Counted from the first letter of the stretch, positions 1 to 9,186 are shown. The stretch is DNA of 64,000 nt from Kistimonas scapharcae (GCF_039540975.1 NZ_BAABFL010000134.1:10739-74738); one strand, 5' to 3'. Notes: generated by a model not told the origin, from the letters alone. Program-made: numbers and translations.

Positions 1-660
1 GAGCGATTTCTGCAAGACCAATCTCAAACGAACGATTCAGCAGGTTGTAGGGGTTTTGAATACTCACCGGACGCACCTGCTGCCTGATCTGACTATCTGT
101 CAGGTAGCGCATGGCACCCCACGGGGTCTCATTGGACAATCCGTAATGCCGGATCTTGCCAGCCTTCACGAGTCCATCCATTACATCCAGCGTTTCTTCG
201 ATCGGGGTACTATCATCATTGTCCTGATGTGAATACCCAGACGGCCAAAAAAGTTGGTGTTACGGTCAGGCCAGTGCAGCTGATACAGGTCTATGCAATC
301 CACGCCCAGTCGCTGAAGGCTGCCATCCACCGCGCGCTCAATATGCTCACAGTTCAAACGCCGACCACCGTCCATATAGTCATAACCGGGCCCACAGACC
401 TTGGTAGCCAGCACCAGATCATCATGCCGACCACGCTGGCGTAGCCAGTTACCGATGATCTGCTCCGTTCGCGTCCATGTTTCCGCACCCGGGGGGACGG
501 GATACAACTCCGCCGTGTCAATGAAGTTAACGCCGTACGCTGTTGCTCTGTCCAGCTGGGCAAATGCCTCCTGTTCCGTATTTTGTTCACCCCAGGTCAT
601 CGTACCCAGACAAAGTGCACTAACCTGAATATCGGTCTGGCCGAGTCGTCTGTATTCCAC
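1..660 (-). pseudogene. tas: Tas-type aldo/keto reductase, frameshifted, 3' end outside window
   Basis: NADPH-dependent aldo/keto reductase of the E. coli Tas (YgdS) type. The N-terminal 145 residues read in one frame from the ATG at 660 and show the family signature: LGTMTWGEQN near the start, a DTAELYPVPP stretch with the catalytic Asp/Tyr region, and DLYQLHWPDR before the second half. After FGRLG the frame breaks at about 235-240. From there to position 1 the homologous protein (GYSHQD, then IEETLDVMDGLVKAGKIR, GLSNETPWGAMRYL, QNPYNLLNRSFE) continues in another frame. One missing base in the GGGTATTC stretch explains it, giving LGYSHQD as in Tas. It is either a young pseudogene or a sequencing error. 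The remaining C-terminus lies beyond the window. The reductase identity is firm; its in vivo substrate is not known. Confidence 0.85.
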
Positions 661-976
661 GTCAAGACTCCAATGTTGGCTGTTATATGTCCATCTGCCA
701 TCTGTCTAATGGGTAGATGATTATACGACAGTTATCGAAAGAATAGACTGCGCGCATGTATGTTGACGCATAAGGCAATCAAAAAACAATGGGGGTGATA
801 GAATCTTATGCAAAATAAAAAACCTATAATGCCCAGGATTCGTTTGGGCAACATCGAAAGGCATATTCTATACTTCGGCTGCAATAATAATTTGATACTT
901 GAATATAATAGTGCAACAAAACATTCGCGCTCACTACACCACTTTTTATTGATACTTATATTCTCAGGCTTTAATC
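661..976. other. Intergenic region, AT-rich
   Basis: About 315 bp between the divergent tas-like gene and a small secreted protein gene. It becomes markedly AT-rich after about 770. I see no RNA gene or strong palindrome. A short reading frame from 808 overlaps the next gene out of frame, has no recognisable features and is not called. Confidence 0.5.
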
Positions 977-1378
977 ATGACAAAAGTACATATTCATTTA
1001 TTGTCTGCAACCCTAATGCTGACAGGCTTAACATTCATCACAGAAGCACTATGCAATAACATACCCTATCGCACAGGTGAAAATCCTATAACGCTAAAAA
1101 TAAGAAATGAGGGATGGTATTTGTTGAACTACGAATTTGATCGGTATATTTGCACACATAACGAAATTGGTACAGGCTCTATTATCAGCGGATCTTTATT
1201 AATGGGGAGATCGACCTCCTACCCAATATACGATACCAATCCGACAGGTCTACAATGCAGGGTAAAAGTCTGCCCCACCCCCTGCTATGAATCATTCACC
1301 CATTATTACACCATTACAAAATCAACCACGATTCGCTGCTCTGGAACCATATTCTCATTCAATTGCGACATTTACTAG
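977..1378 (+). CDS. Small secreted Cys-containing protein, unknown
   Basis: A 133-residue protein with a clear N-terminal signal peptide: Lys3, hydrophobic core LLSATLMLTGLTFITEA, probable cleavage before the CNN stretch. The mature part is about 108 residues with several cysteines, including C-x3-C-x3-C in QCRVKVCPTPC, suggesting a disulfide-stabilised periplasmic or secreted domain. I do not recognise the family. It converges on another small exported protein (1426-1911), with a hairpin between the two. It is AT-rich like the effector-type genes of the window. A role outside the cytoplasm is inferred only from the signal peptide. Confidence 0.65.
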   Translation: MTKVHIHLLSATLMLTGLTFITEALCNNIPYRTGENPITLKIRNEGWYLLNYEFDRYICTHNEIGTGSIISGSLLMGRSTSYPIYDTNPTGLQCRVKVCPTPCYESFTHYYTITKSTTIRCSGTIFSFNCDIY

Positions 1379-1390
1379 CACTAAAATCAT

Positions 1391-1418
1391 ATCCACCGAC
1401 TAAATACAGCCGGTGGAT
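1391..1418. terminator. Hairpin between convergent genes
   Basis: Inverted repeat ATCCACCG (1391-1398) and CGGTGGAT (1411-1418) with a 12-nt loop, in the 47-bp gap between two convergent genes. On the plus strand it is followed by a T-containing stretch (TATTTCATC). It probably ends transcription from both sides. Confidence 0.5.
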
Positions 1419-1425
1419 TATTTCA

Positions 1426-1911
1426 TCAATTTGACTTTATAGTAATCGACAACCTGGAGTTTTTAGGGAAAGATTGCTTTTCAACAATGGTTGGATTCCA
1501 ATATCCTGTATGCGACGTACAATTTTTACCTACCTCTTTAAAGTTAAGATTTAAGTAAATACAATATTCATCCATCTTATTATCACCACCTAAATAGCCT
1601 CCGGCAGAAATAATAAACATGTACTGATCTTTTTCACGCCCATGTTTCCAGCTAACAAGCCCTGCGAGATAATTATGTAACCCATCGAATACCGGAGTCA
1701 GTGTCATTATTGTATTCACCGGGAAGCCTGAATAGGATGCCAAATGATAACTGCCCGTTGCTATTGCAGGATCTTCAAGCCCTTCGATCCCGCGAGCACT
1801 CACCTCAAACAATGGAAAAATTTCCTGATGAATTTCCACCGTTCCGGCATGGGCCATGCTACCAGACACAACCAATGCAAAAACAAGTGGCATGGAAGAA
1901 ATAGATCTCAT
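1426..1911 (-). CDS. Small exported protein, unknown
   Basis: A 161-residue protein read from the ATG at 1911. This internal start is preferred over an upstream one because AAGGGG lies 6-8 bases before it and because it places a signal peptide at the N-terminus (MRSISSMPLVFALVVSGSMAHAG, cleavage after AHA). The mature protein is about 138 residues, with IFPLFEVSARG near its start and a pair of cysteines (DEYCIYLNLNF, GKNCTS). No known domain is recognised. It faces another small secreted protein gene tail-to-tail. Secretion is inferred; function is unknown. Confidence 0.6.
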   Translation of the reverse strand: MRSISSMPLVFALVVSGSMAHAGTVEIHQEIFPLFEVSARGIEGLEDPAIATGSYHLASYSGFPVNTIMTLTPVFDGLHNYLAGLVSWKHGREKDQYMFIISAGGYLGGDNKMDEYCIYLNLNFKEVGKNCTSHTGYWNPTIVEKQSFPKNSRLSITIKSN

Positions 1912-2217
1912 TTTCAAACCCCTTTCACTGCTGCCTGGTATTAACCTTCGCAGTTTTCTGGAAAATGAATGTCGGACACAATGCCTGACGATCCCCACCG
2001 GCATCTCAATACATCAAACACCAGGTTCGGATAAAAATAACACAACATGACAAACTCTGTTTTTTTATTCATTATATGGAGCATTTTCTTGCATTAACGG
2101 TTAAAATAATGCTGTTATTCATATATACCGTGTTTTGCTGAACATTTTTACCAATAACAACAGTCGCGATCAAAAACAAAAAAACACCTCTAACAATATC
2201 AGATGACACCTTTCTTC

Positions 2218-3021
2218 CTAAAGTCCATCCTTTAGACATGGCACACTCTCCAATGCCTTTTCCACTGACCCAATATGCCTAGAAAGGTTAGCAACAATAT
2301 AGGGGATTCTTGCATACATCGCGTGAGGATTTTCATGTCTTGGCACCATGTAATATCTCCCCCGTCCCAGAAAATATTTAGCACTCTTCTTCAACTCGCC
2401 ATTATTACTCTCTGGAAAGCACTCTTCTATATAGGCGACAATTTCCAAGCAACACCTGATAACATCATTAATTAAAGGCGACATAGCTCTAATAAAAGAA
2501 TACTCCCGCACCCCTAACTCTTTATTGTATGCGCAATCGTATTGATCAAATTCATATTGCCTATCGACGCCTCTTTTTAATTTCTCTATTTTATGACGCG
2601 CAATCGCTAAATTAAGGTACTGCTTATGAATCTTGCCACATCCAACAAATAGCGGCTTAATCGCCTGATCGGATTCATCATCACCACCTGACGCGAGATA
2701 CTCCTCCAGCGATTGGTAATACTGCCCCGTCTCCAAGCATCGATACCCCACTAAAATAGCAGGTTGATTCACATACTCTTCAACAGGAACGTCAGACGGA
2801 TCAATAGTAACATCATGTATCAAAAACTCTTCAATACGGCGTATATTGCAGCAATTTTGACAATTGATTAAATGGATAACCGGATTAATCAGGTAATGAA
2901 TTAATACATTAATACAAGGTTTAACGATATGATTCAGAAACCACGCACTTCGCGTTATACAACAGGGCTCTGTTTCACCATTACCAGACACGTTCATTGA
3001 GATACTACATGCTGCAACCAT
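2218..3021 (-). CDS. Effector-like protein with Cys-rich N-terminus and U-box-like stretch
   Basis: A 267-residue AT-rich gene with no firm family. Residues 35-66 are hydrophobic and Cys-rich, ending in CCNIRRIEEFLI. Nearly the same motif, CCSIRRIREFLI, occurs at the N-terminus of the 525-residue protein at 30368-31945, so the two share an N-terminal targeting element, perhaps membrane-binding. Residues about 85-125 (QPAILVGYRCLETGQYYQ, then SLEEYLASGG) loosely resemble a U-box (DPVI-x-GxTYxRxxIxxWL), the fold of some E3 ubiquitin ligases. That similarity is weak and is inference. The C-terminal half is helical and Cys-containing. The gene sits alone beside the fused eutBC gene and does not look functionally linked to it. 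Confidence 0.5.
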   Translation of the reverse strand: MVAACSISMNVSGNGETEPCCITRSAWFLNHIVKPCINVLIHYLINPVIHLINCQNCCNIRRIEEFLIHDVTIDPSDVPVEEYVNQPAILVGYRCLETGQYYQSLEEYLASGGDDESDQAIKPLFVGCGKIHKQYLNLAIARHKIEKLKRGVDRQYEFDQYDCAYNKELGVREYSFIRAMSPLINDVIRCCLEIVAYIEECFPESNNGELKKSAKYFLGRGRYYMVPRHENPHAMYARIPYIVANLSRHIGSVEKALESVPCLKDGL

Positions 3022-3165
3022 TACTCTAACCTAGCACAGTGTGTTGATAAACAGCTCGATCGAAAAGTTAGAGGAACCCTTTATGGAAAAGTTCCTTTCA
3101 GATGCTAGCGCGTAACGATAATAACGGAACTGTCAGAAAAACCAAACAATATCGAAACAGAATAA

Positions 3166-3200
3166 GCCTGCATCCATAGGTCTCCTATTCGGATGCAGGC
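3166..3200 (-). terminator. Hairpin downstream of eutBC fusion
   Basis: A 10-bp outer stem (GCCTGCATCC / GGATGCAGGC) plus a 5-bp inner stem (ATAGG / CCTAT) separated by a 2-nt bulge, 14 bp after the stop of the fused eutBC gene. On the minus strand the tail is TTATTCTGTTT, a moderate U-run. Likely terminator of the eutA-eutBC unit. Confidence 0.65.
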
Positions 3201-3213
3201 AACATAATTTTCC

Positions 3214-5658
3214 TTAGAAAGGATAGCGATCGTTATAGCGAAGCTTAACCCCTGCCTGACGCAGAAGATCACCCGCCAACGGTGAAAGCAGCGTACGACG
3301 ACTCAATAAGATTTCTTTCACCCCCCACTCCAGCAGCATGAGCACATCCGCTTCTGAAATGGTTTTCTGGTTACTGAAATCATGCACACGGATAGGCTGC
3401 ACGGTTTTCTTTTCTTCTTCCTTCGGAGCTTCTGGTAAAACTTCCTTATGCATCAGCCCCATCCGGCTACCCAGAATCGCATTCAGACGGTTGCCAGCCG
3501 CTTTATTATCAAAAATCTGCATGGCCCGTTCTGCAACCAGCGAACCGGCTTCCAGTGGTGGAATACCCCCGTGATAGATATTCGGCACCACTGTATCCTC
3601 AAAGGCAATCGCTTCCACACCGGAGTACTCGGCTGCCAGTTGCCGGGTTTCCTCATCACCCAACCGATAGACCAGGTAAGCCGACAGGCTACGGGAAGAC
3701 TCGGCATCGGAACCGGGACGTTCTCCCAGCAGCACGATCACCATCCGGGCATTCACAACCTGTGCAATATCCTCCGCCAACCGGACCCGGCCATGCGGTG
3801 CAATCATGGTTTGCCCAAGGCTGTAGCCACGGCTGCGCAACCCGTCTTCCAGTACAGGCAGCAGCTCCTCGATGTTGTGATGCACTGCCTCGGCACTGAG
3901 TCCATCGGTGACAACAATCTGGATATCATTATTTTCCGGCGTTAGCTTTGAACGACACTCATCGCTTAATGTCGCACCGGTATCCGGACGGGAATGGTGT
4001 AACGCCAGGGTCGATGCCTTCGAATCAATCCGGCGATAATCGAGGTCTTCAAACGCCTCAAACCGCAATTCACTGACCGCCGCGGCCCGGGCAATCGCCA
4101 TATTCAAACGAAGATTGCGCATGACCCGGTTAGCCATCCGCGGTCCGGCATTGTCCAGGCCATAAGCCATGGGTACCCGCGACATCAGATGACGGAATTC
4201 ATGTTCAGAATCTGCAAAGATGGCAGGATTCCCCCAATTGGGACCACGCTGAATCTGGCCTCGCTTATCTTCAGTGAAAATGCCGCGTTCAATACACCAG
4301 TGATAAAACTCAGGCGCCGGTTTCAGGTTGTGAATCTCCCGCATGGTCTGGTCATCGTGGCAGCTGGTATCGGCATAGGCCAGCATCCGGTCTACCCCGA
4401 GGTAGATATCCATAAAATAGTTGGCGCCGGCCACGGTCAGCAGTTCCACTGCCATTTCCTGGCCTTCTTCCGCTGCATCCGCATGCAGCGTGAAACAGGG
4501 CGATACGCCCATCGGCAACCCCATCACCTTGGCCATGAACAGATCCTGCAGATTGGAGTAAACAATCTGTCGGCTGTTCTCATGGGTTTCCGGGCCGATA
4601 AACCCGGTCACACTGTTCACCATGCACGGGTCGTAACGACGACATAAGCCGTAAGTCAGCGCCTCAGTCGTTGCCATGTCGATACCGTCATGCTTGCTGT
4701 AACTGACCTCGCTGCCCTGCCCCGTCTCAAAATACATGAACTGCTCAGCCCTGCCGGCCAGAGAGCCTTTCTGAGCCATTAAACGGTATGCGTCGTCCAT
4801 ATAGGTAACGGTGACATCAAAGGCTTCACGCAATGTCGCATCCGTTCCGGCCAGCGACTGGAACAGGATTTCCACCGGCGCCCCTTCAGCCAGGCAGGCC
4901 AGCTGGGTACGCACATGTGACAGCACACAGATTTGTGTCGGCGCCCCGGTCTGCTTGCGGATTTTATCCAGATGGAACAGGCAGGCGCTGATGTTGTCGA
5001 CCGAATCCTCAGAGGGATTCAAACCAATCATCAGGTCGCCGTTGCCCATGGAAAGACCCAGCCAGGTCAATGCCGTAATCGCACTCAAATCATCGGTTGG
5101 ATGGTTTGGCTGAATCCGGGTAGAAAGCGAGCCCTGCAGGCCAAGGTGCGTTCGCGCGCGGGTCGGGCAGGTGATCTTGCGCGCATTGTAGATCAGGTCA
5201 TGCACGCCCATCAGTTTGGTGACTGCCGCCACCATCACTGGCGTCAGACCGGTTCCGGCCTTGACCAGTTCCGCGCCGCTGGCCGCCTGCATCCAGTCCT
5301 TCAACTCGCCCACGGTCATTAACGCGAGTTCATCGAACACCTCAAGGTTAAGGTCATACCCTACCCGCATGATGTCGTCGATTCGTCCATGGCGGTTGAC
5401 CAGCGGCCGGTCATAGAGGTGCTGGAGAGAGAGGTCTGACAACAGGGTGCGCGCCGCTTCCCGCTCGACCTCATCGGCAGCCGCCAGCCCGGCATTGATG
5501 TCGCCGGCCTTGCGCAGGTCAGCAGCACCCAGCAATGCCTTCAGACCGGTAAAGCTGTATTCCCGCCCCATGACATTCAGGCGGTACACTTCATCCGGCC
5601 GGGGCTCCGGTACCGAAATGTCTTGCAGCGGGGTCAGGCGGGCATTCGCCATAGCCAT
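3214..5658 (-). CDS. Fused ethanolamine ammonia-lyase EutB-EutC, divergent paralogue
   Basis: An 814-residue single chain. Residues about 25-500 are the AdoCbl-dependent EutB TIM-barrel, about 575-735 are EutC-like (VTDGLSAEAV, LLGERPGS, VPNIYHGGIPPLEAGS), and 764-814 form a short module also seen in four other Eut proteins here. Compared with the normal EutB in this window, the Arg/Gln (TRIQPNH, about 181/183), Asn (IGLNPS, 214) and Glu (YFETGQGSE, 311) of the active site are kept. The Asp in PMGVDVCYTNH, equivalent to Asp362 of E. coli EutB, is Ser386 (PMGVSPCFTLH), and GDD becomes GVD in the next segment. The EutC part lacks the usual N-terminal GRAGPRYKTE segment. It lies 58 bp downstream of eutA, so the reactivase may serve it. 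The lyase fold is secure. The substrate may not be ethanolamine (inference). Confidence 0.9.
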   Translation of the reverse strand: MAMANARLTPLQDISVPEPRPDEVYRLNVMGREYSFTGLKALLGAADLRKAGDINAGLAAADEVEREAARTLLSDLSLQHLYDRPLVNRHGRIDDIMRVGYDLNLEVFDELALMTVGELKDWMQAASGAELVKAGTGLTPVMVAAVTKLMGVHDLIYNARKITCPTRARTHLGLQGSLSTRIQPNHPTDDLSAITALTWLGLSMGNGDLMIGLNPSEDSVDNISACLFHLDKIRKQTGAPTQICVLSHVRTQLACLAEGAPVEILFQSLAGTDATLREAFDVTVTYMDDAYRLMAQKGSLAGRAEQFMYFETGQGSEVSYSKHDGIDMATTEALTYGLCRRYDPCMVNSVTGFIGPETHENSRQIVYSNLQDLFMAKVMGLPMGVSPCFTLHADAAEEGQEMAVELLTVAGANYFMDIYLGVDRMLAYADTSCHDDQTMREIHNLKPAPEFYHWCIERGIFTEDKRGQIQRGPNWGNPAIFADSEHEFRHLMSRVPMAYGLDNAGPRMANRVMRNLRLNMAIARAAAVSELRFEAFEDLDYRRIDSKASTLALHHSRPDTGATLSDECRSKLTPENNDIQIVVTDGLSAEAVHHNIEELLPVLEDGLRSRGYSLGQTMIAPHGRVRLAEDIAQVVNARMVIVLLGERPGSDAESSRSLSAYLVYRLGDEETRQLAAEYSGVEAIAFEDTVVPNIYHGGIPPLEAGSLVAERAMQIFDNKAAGNRLNAILGSRMGLMHKEVLPEAPKEEEKKTVQPIRVHDFSNQKTISEADVLMLLEWGVKEILLSRRTLLSPLAGDLLRQAGVKLRYNDRYPF

Positions 5659-5716
5659 AACTGTTTTCTCTCCAGAATTTTGTCTTCATCATGCGCCGAC
5701 ATGCACTGGGCTCAAA

Positions 5717-7213
5717 TCAGTGCATGCCGTAAAAATAAACCGGAATCACATAATTCCGTACCGCCCCCAGGCTGACGAACTCCGCCGGCCGGTCCGGCAC
5801 TTCATCGACGGCCATCAGGTTCACCGGCAGCTGTCCCCAGCGGGTCGCATAGTTTCCAATGACCTTGCCAAAATCCTGCGGCGCCAGCAGTAGCAACGGA
5901 TGCCCTTCAGGAAACGCTATCGTTTCCAGCAACCCGGCCAGTCGCTCACCAAACTGTTTGACCTGGGGGAAACGGGGATATTCACCCGCCGGCACCATTG
6001 CCTGGATACAGGCCCCGTTGGGACTGCGGCAGGCCAGTTCCACCGCACTCGAAAGCGCTGAGGTATCCGCGTCCAGTGTCAGGCGGGCGACAATCGGGAG
6101 GTCATGTAAGGGTAGCTGTCCGGGTCGCGGCATATACAGGGTATTTCCCGACAACTCCGCACTGTGAAGGGTCAGGCCATAGACCGTCGCACGTCCCCCA
6201 AACTCCGGAATATGCGAATAGAGACTGCGTGATAGCAGTGGAGAATCCACAATGCCACGGCAAATATCAATACCCAGATCGCCATACCAGGTCGTCCCGG
6301 GCAACGCTTCCCCCATGACCAACCGGTAAAGCAGCTCTCCGACACCACCGGAAAACGTAATAATGGTGTCGTCGGTCAGAGGGCTGACATCTTCGTTATA
6401 AGGGGCCTGGCACAATCCAGCCCCGGCACCATCATCGGAAAACCATGCCGCCTCACCGGTAACAATGGCCTCGAGACCTCGCACGGTGAAATCCACCACC
6501 GCCTTGACGTCAGCCTTTGAAAGCACTTCCCCGACGGAGGTATCAATCCCCAGTCGCTCAAAGACCATTCGCCCGTAACGGGATAACCCGAGAAGATGAT
6601 AGCTGCCAGGCTGAAAACGGAAATGACGTGCGCCAAGGAAATAGCTGCCGGCTGCCAGAACATTACCGTCAAGACCCAGTGCAGGGTTAGTCGTGCCACC
6701 CCCAATATCCAGGTTGATCACAGGACGCTGCGGCTCCTGGCGGGAAAGCTCCAGGCTGTTGCCCATAAAGGCCAGCCAGGATTCAAGACAGGGGTCGTCT
6801 GCTGTCGCCACGATGACATGCCCGATCCGTTCACGTACCGCCTGGGCAATGACATGGGCATTAGCCTGCTCTGCCGCCAGACCGGTGATAATAACGCCGC
6901 CCGAAAAGATCTGCTGGCAGTCGATACCACTTTCTTCCAGCCAGCAATCAAGGCACTCAATGATTCGGGTACGCGACAGTTCTTCACCATCAAACGGTGT
7001 GAAAACCGGTTCAGAGCGATAGAGCAAATCAGGACTACCGAACTCCATTCGCCCCGTCGTCATGCTGCGCTCCATGCGCGCACGGGCCACCAGGGCACGA
7101 CTGGTGGTCGACCCGAAGTCCAGGCCTATCATCAGTGCCGTGTCGCGGTCACCCGCCTCGTGCGCATACACACGCTGTCTGGCGGACTCTGTTCTCGGGG
7201 GAAAAGGCGTCAT
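5717..7213 (-). CDS. eutA: Ethanolamine ammonia-lyase reactivating factor EutA
   Basis: A 498-residue actin/Hsp70-fold protein that exchanges damaged cobalamin from ethanolamine ammonia-lyase at the expense of ATP. Nucleotide-binding motifs are visible: IGLDFGSTTSRALV (phosphate 1, about 29-42), NLDIGGGTTN (phosphate 2, about 168-177) and ITFSGGVGELLYR (adenosine region). EutA hallmarks ITGLAAEQANA, GDLGIDICRGI and LLLLAPQDFGKVIG are present. It is about 30 residues longer than E. coli EutA at the N-terminus. The ATG at 7213 is kept, but an internal start just before the GLDFGS motif is possible. It is the first gene of a two-gene unit with the fused eutBC, and an FNR-like palindrome (7296-7309) lies 89 bp upstream. 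It is the only eutA in the window, so it may have to service both lyases. Confidence 0.92.
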   Translation of the reverse strand: MTPFPPRTESARQRVYAHEAGDRDTALMIGLDFGSTTSRALVARARMERSMTTGRMEFGSPDLLYRSEPVFTPFDGEELSRTRIIECLDCWLEESGIDCQQIFSGGVIITGLAAEQANAHVIAQAVRERIGHVIVATADDPCLESWLAFMGNSLELSRQEPQRPVINLDIGGGTTNPALGLDGNVLAAGSYFLGARHFRFQPGSYHLLGLSRYGRMVFERLGIDTSVGEVLSKADVKAVVDFTVRGLEAIVTGEAAWFSDDGAGAGLCQAPYNEDVSPLTDDTIITFSGGVGELLYRLVMGEALPGTTWYGDLGIDICRGIVDSPLLSRSLYSHIPEFGGRATVYGLTLHSAELSGNTLYMPRPGQLPLHDLPIVARLTLDADTSALSSAVELACRSPNGACIQAMVPAGEYPRFPQVKQFGERLAGLLETIAFPEGHPLLLLAPQDFGKVIGNYATRWGQLPVNLMAVDEVPDRPAEFVSLGAVRNYVIPVYFYGMH

Positions 7214-7295
7214 GGAATCAATACGTCGTAAAGCAAAGAGATTATCTTAAAACCTGAAAAAACTGTGCAGAGTGATAAGTAACTAGTCCATTGTG

Positions 7296-7309
7296 TTGAC
7301 CTTAACCAA
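7296..7309. promoter_or_regulatory. FNR/ANR-type palindrome upstream of eutA
   Basis: TTGACCTTAACCAA: one mismatch to TTGA-N6-TCAA, centred 89 bp upstream of the eutA start. It shares TTGACCT with the sites before eutB and pduS. No clear -10 at class-II spacing. Confidence 0.35.
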
Positions 7310-7330
7310 TGCTAATAGAGCCGTCTAACC

Positions 7331-7367
7331 AACAGCGGGCTTACCGAAAACCGATAAGCCCGCTGTT
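7331..7367 (-). terminator. Terminator of the alkaline phosphatase gene
   Basis: A 13-bp perfect stem (AACAGCGGGCTTA / TAAGCCCGCTGTT) with an 11-nt loop, 20 bp past the phosphatase stop codon. There is little U-tract on either side. It separates the phosphatase transcript from eutA-eutBC. Confidence 0.65.
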
Positions 7368-7386
7368 TATGTGTCGCAAGCTGGTA

Positions 7387-9015
7387 TTACTTAAGCGCAT
7401 CCTTGGCCAGCTGACCGACTTCAGGGTGAGTCAGGAATTTCGAGAAGGGGGCGGTAGCCGCCTCTGGACCGAAGGTCATGACAAGCACGGGAGTATCGGT
7501 ATGCGTACCGGTTCCCCAGACCACATACTGATCTTCCGCCAATGCATGGCCCATCAGGTTCCAGCGGGTTTCTTCACCATAAACATAGAAGGACTCGAAA
7601 GGCGTATCCACTGCCGGCCAGGTCTTGGAGGCCAAGTAAGAATGACCTGCTTTCTGGAAACGGTTCGGGCTGGTTTTCAGCACAGTGGCCGCCATGGCTT
7701 CTGTCACTTCAAACGCATGGTGCTTGCTCATCAGCTCTGCCAGTTTCTTAGCCGTCTGCTGATCGGCTGGCAGGGATTCGAAATCACCCCAGATGTTTTT
7801 GTTGCTGCGAGTCTGTGCATAGATGCGATCCAGCAGGCTCAGGTCAGCAAAGTTGAACATGGGCTGATAGTCGTGCTCGTCACCAAAACCAGGCGCCGGC
7901 AGTTTCTGCGGCTCAGGCACATCCTTCATGCTGTAACTGAAACCGAAGGAACCGGTTTCGTGGTCAGCGGTCACAATCATCAGGGTATCGTTGCGCTGCG
8001 CTACCCATTCGTAGACGGCTTCGATCGCCTCATCAAACTTGACCATGTCATGCAGCATGGCGCCGACATCGTTCTCATGGCCGGCCCAGTCGATCTGACC
8101 ACCTTCAACCATCAGGAAGAAACCGTCTTCATCCTGGCTCAGGATATCCAGCGCCTTCATGGTCATTTCTTTCAGGGTGGGCTCAGAGCGATCACCGGCA
8201 TCTTTGGTTGCCGCGTAATCAATACCGTCCATCATGCCGGAGTTGGCAAACAGACCCAGCACCTTGCCATCCTGAACCTTGTCCATCTGTTCACGGGTGA
8301 ACGCCAGCTGGTAACCTGCCGTCTGTGCTTCGGTGAGCAGGTTCACTTCATCCTTGCGCTTGGAGCTGAAGGTGAAGGCTCCGTCATTCAGTTCACGAAT
8401 GGCTTCATAGGTCGCGCCCTTGTCATTCACTGACTTGGGTACAAAATGACGCAGGCCACCTGAGAACATCACGTCTGGCCCGATACGGATCATATCCACC
8501 GCGATCTCATTTTCCAGGTTGCGGTGGGGCTGATGCGCGGCAAAAGCGGCAGGTGTCGCATGAGTCAGACGGGTATCGGATACCAGGCCTGTCGCCTTAC
8601 CCATCTTCTGGGCACGCTCAAGGATGGTTTCCAGGTATTCACCTTCGGTGCCAACACCAATAACTTCACTCAACGCCGGTTCACCGGTCGCCAGCTGGGT
8701 CGCGGAGCAGGCGGAATCCACTACGATCTTGTCGTGTGGGCCTGTGCTGGAAACACCCAGAACACCCGCTTCAATCAAACGATCAATACCGGTCGGGCGG
8801 CCTTCGTAAATGGAGTTGGGTGCACGATGCGCATAAGTACGGAGCAAACCTACCTGCTGAGGCCCCATGCCATCACCGATCATCATGATGACATTCTTGA
8901 CCTTGCCGGATTCTGCAACCGTTTCAGTGTTCTGCTGGCCATCCAGCGCACATCCGGCCATTGCCGCACATCCGGCAACAACAAGGCCTGCCAGTAGTTT
9001 CTTTCTGAAATACAT
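7387..9015 (-). CDS. phoA: Alkaline phosphatase, lipoprotein
   Basis: A 542-residue alkaline phosphatase superfamily member. Metal and catalytic motifs: IGDGMGPQQ (metal Asp), VVDSACSATQLATG (nucleophile Ser), DTRLTHATPAAFAAH, VEGGQIDWAGH (metal Glu/Asp/His) and TADHETGSF (metal Asp/His). The start at 9015 is chosen because GGGGGA lies just upstream and the protein then opens with a lipoprotein signal (MYFRKKLLAGLVVAGC, or the next Cys in AMAGC), so it should be membrane-anchored outside the cytoplasmic membrane. It releases phosphate from monoesters. Its position between eutP and eutA suggests phosphoethanolamine as one substrate, giving ethanolamine for the Eut pathway (inference). It has its own terminator and an FNR-like site upstream. 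Confidence 0.9.
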   Translation of the reverse strand: MYFRKKLLAGLVVAGCAAMAGCALDGQQNTETVAESGKVKNVIMMIGDGMGPQQVGLLRTYAHRAPNSIYEGRPTGIDRLIEAGVLGVSSTGPHDKIVVDSACSATQLATGEPALSEVIGVGTEGEYLETILERAQKMGKATGLVSDTRLTHATPAAFAAHQPHRNLENEIAVDMIRIGPDVMFSGGLRHFVPKSVNDKGATYEAIRELNDGAFTFSSKRKDEVNLLTEAQTAGYQLAFTREQMDKVQDGKVLGLFANSGMMDGIDYAATKDAGDRSEPTLKEMTMKALDILSQDEDGFFLMVEGGQIDWAGHENDVGAMLHDMVKFDEAIEAVYEWVAQRNDTLMIVTADHETGSFGFSYSMKDVPEPQKLPAPGFGDEHDYQPMFNFADLSLLDRIYAQTRSNKNIWGDFESLPADQQTAKKLAELMSKHHAFEVTEAMAATVLKTSPNRFQKAGHSYLASKTWPAVDTPFESFYVYGEETRWNLMGHALAEDQYVVWGTGTHTDTPVLVMTFGPEAATAPFSKFLTHPEVGQLAKDALK

Positions 9016-9186
9016 CAGAATTCCCCCAAAAATGAACGTACAGAGAGTTCGCCCGACCTTATTCCATGCAGTTCCTTCACCACGATGACAATTGTCAGGC
9101 GTGTATAGATCGCGGCACATTCTTGCAATTTCAGGGTGTTTTACATTGATATTCTGCAACAAATGTCGTGGCTGCTATTTTGAAAC

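Noticed and set aside
808..1059. Short frame before the first secreted protein
   Set aside because: Overlaps the signal-peptide gene out of frame, with no recognisable features.
7309..8433. Long plus-strand open frame (374 codons)
   Set aside because: Antisense to the alkaline phosphatase gene, whose active-site motifs are clear. The frame is open because of GC-rich codon bias and has no recognisable protein pattern.
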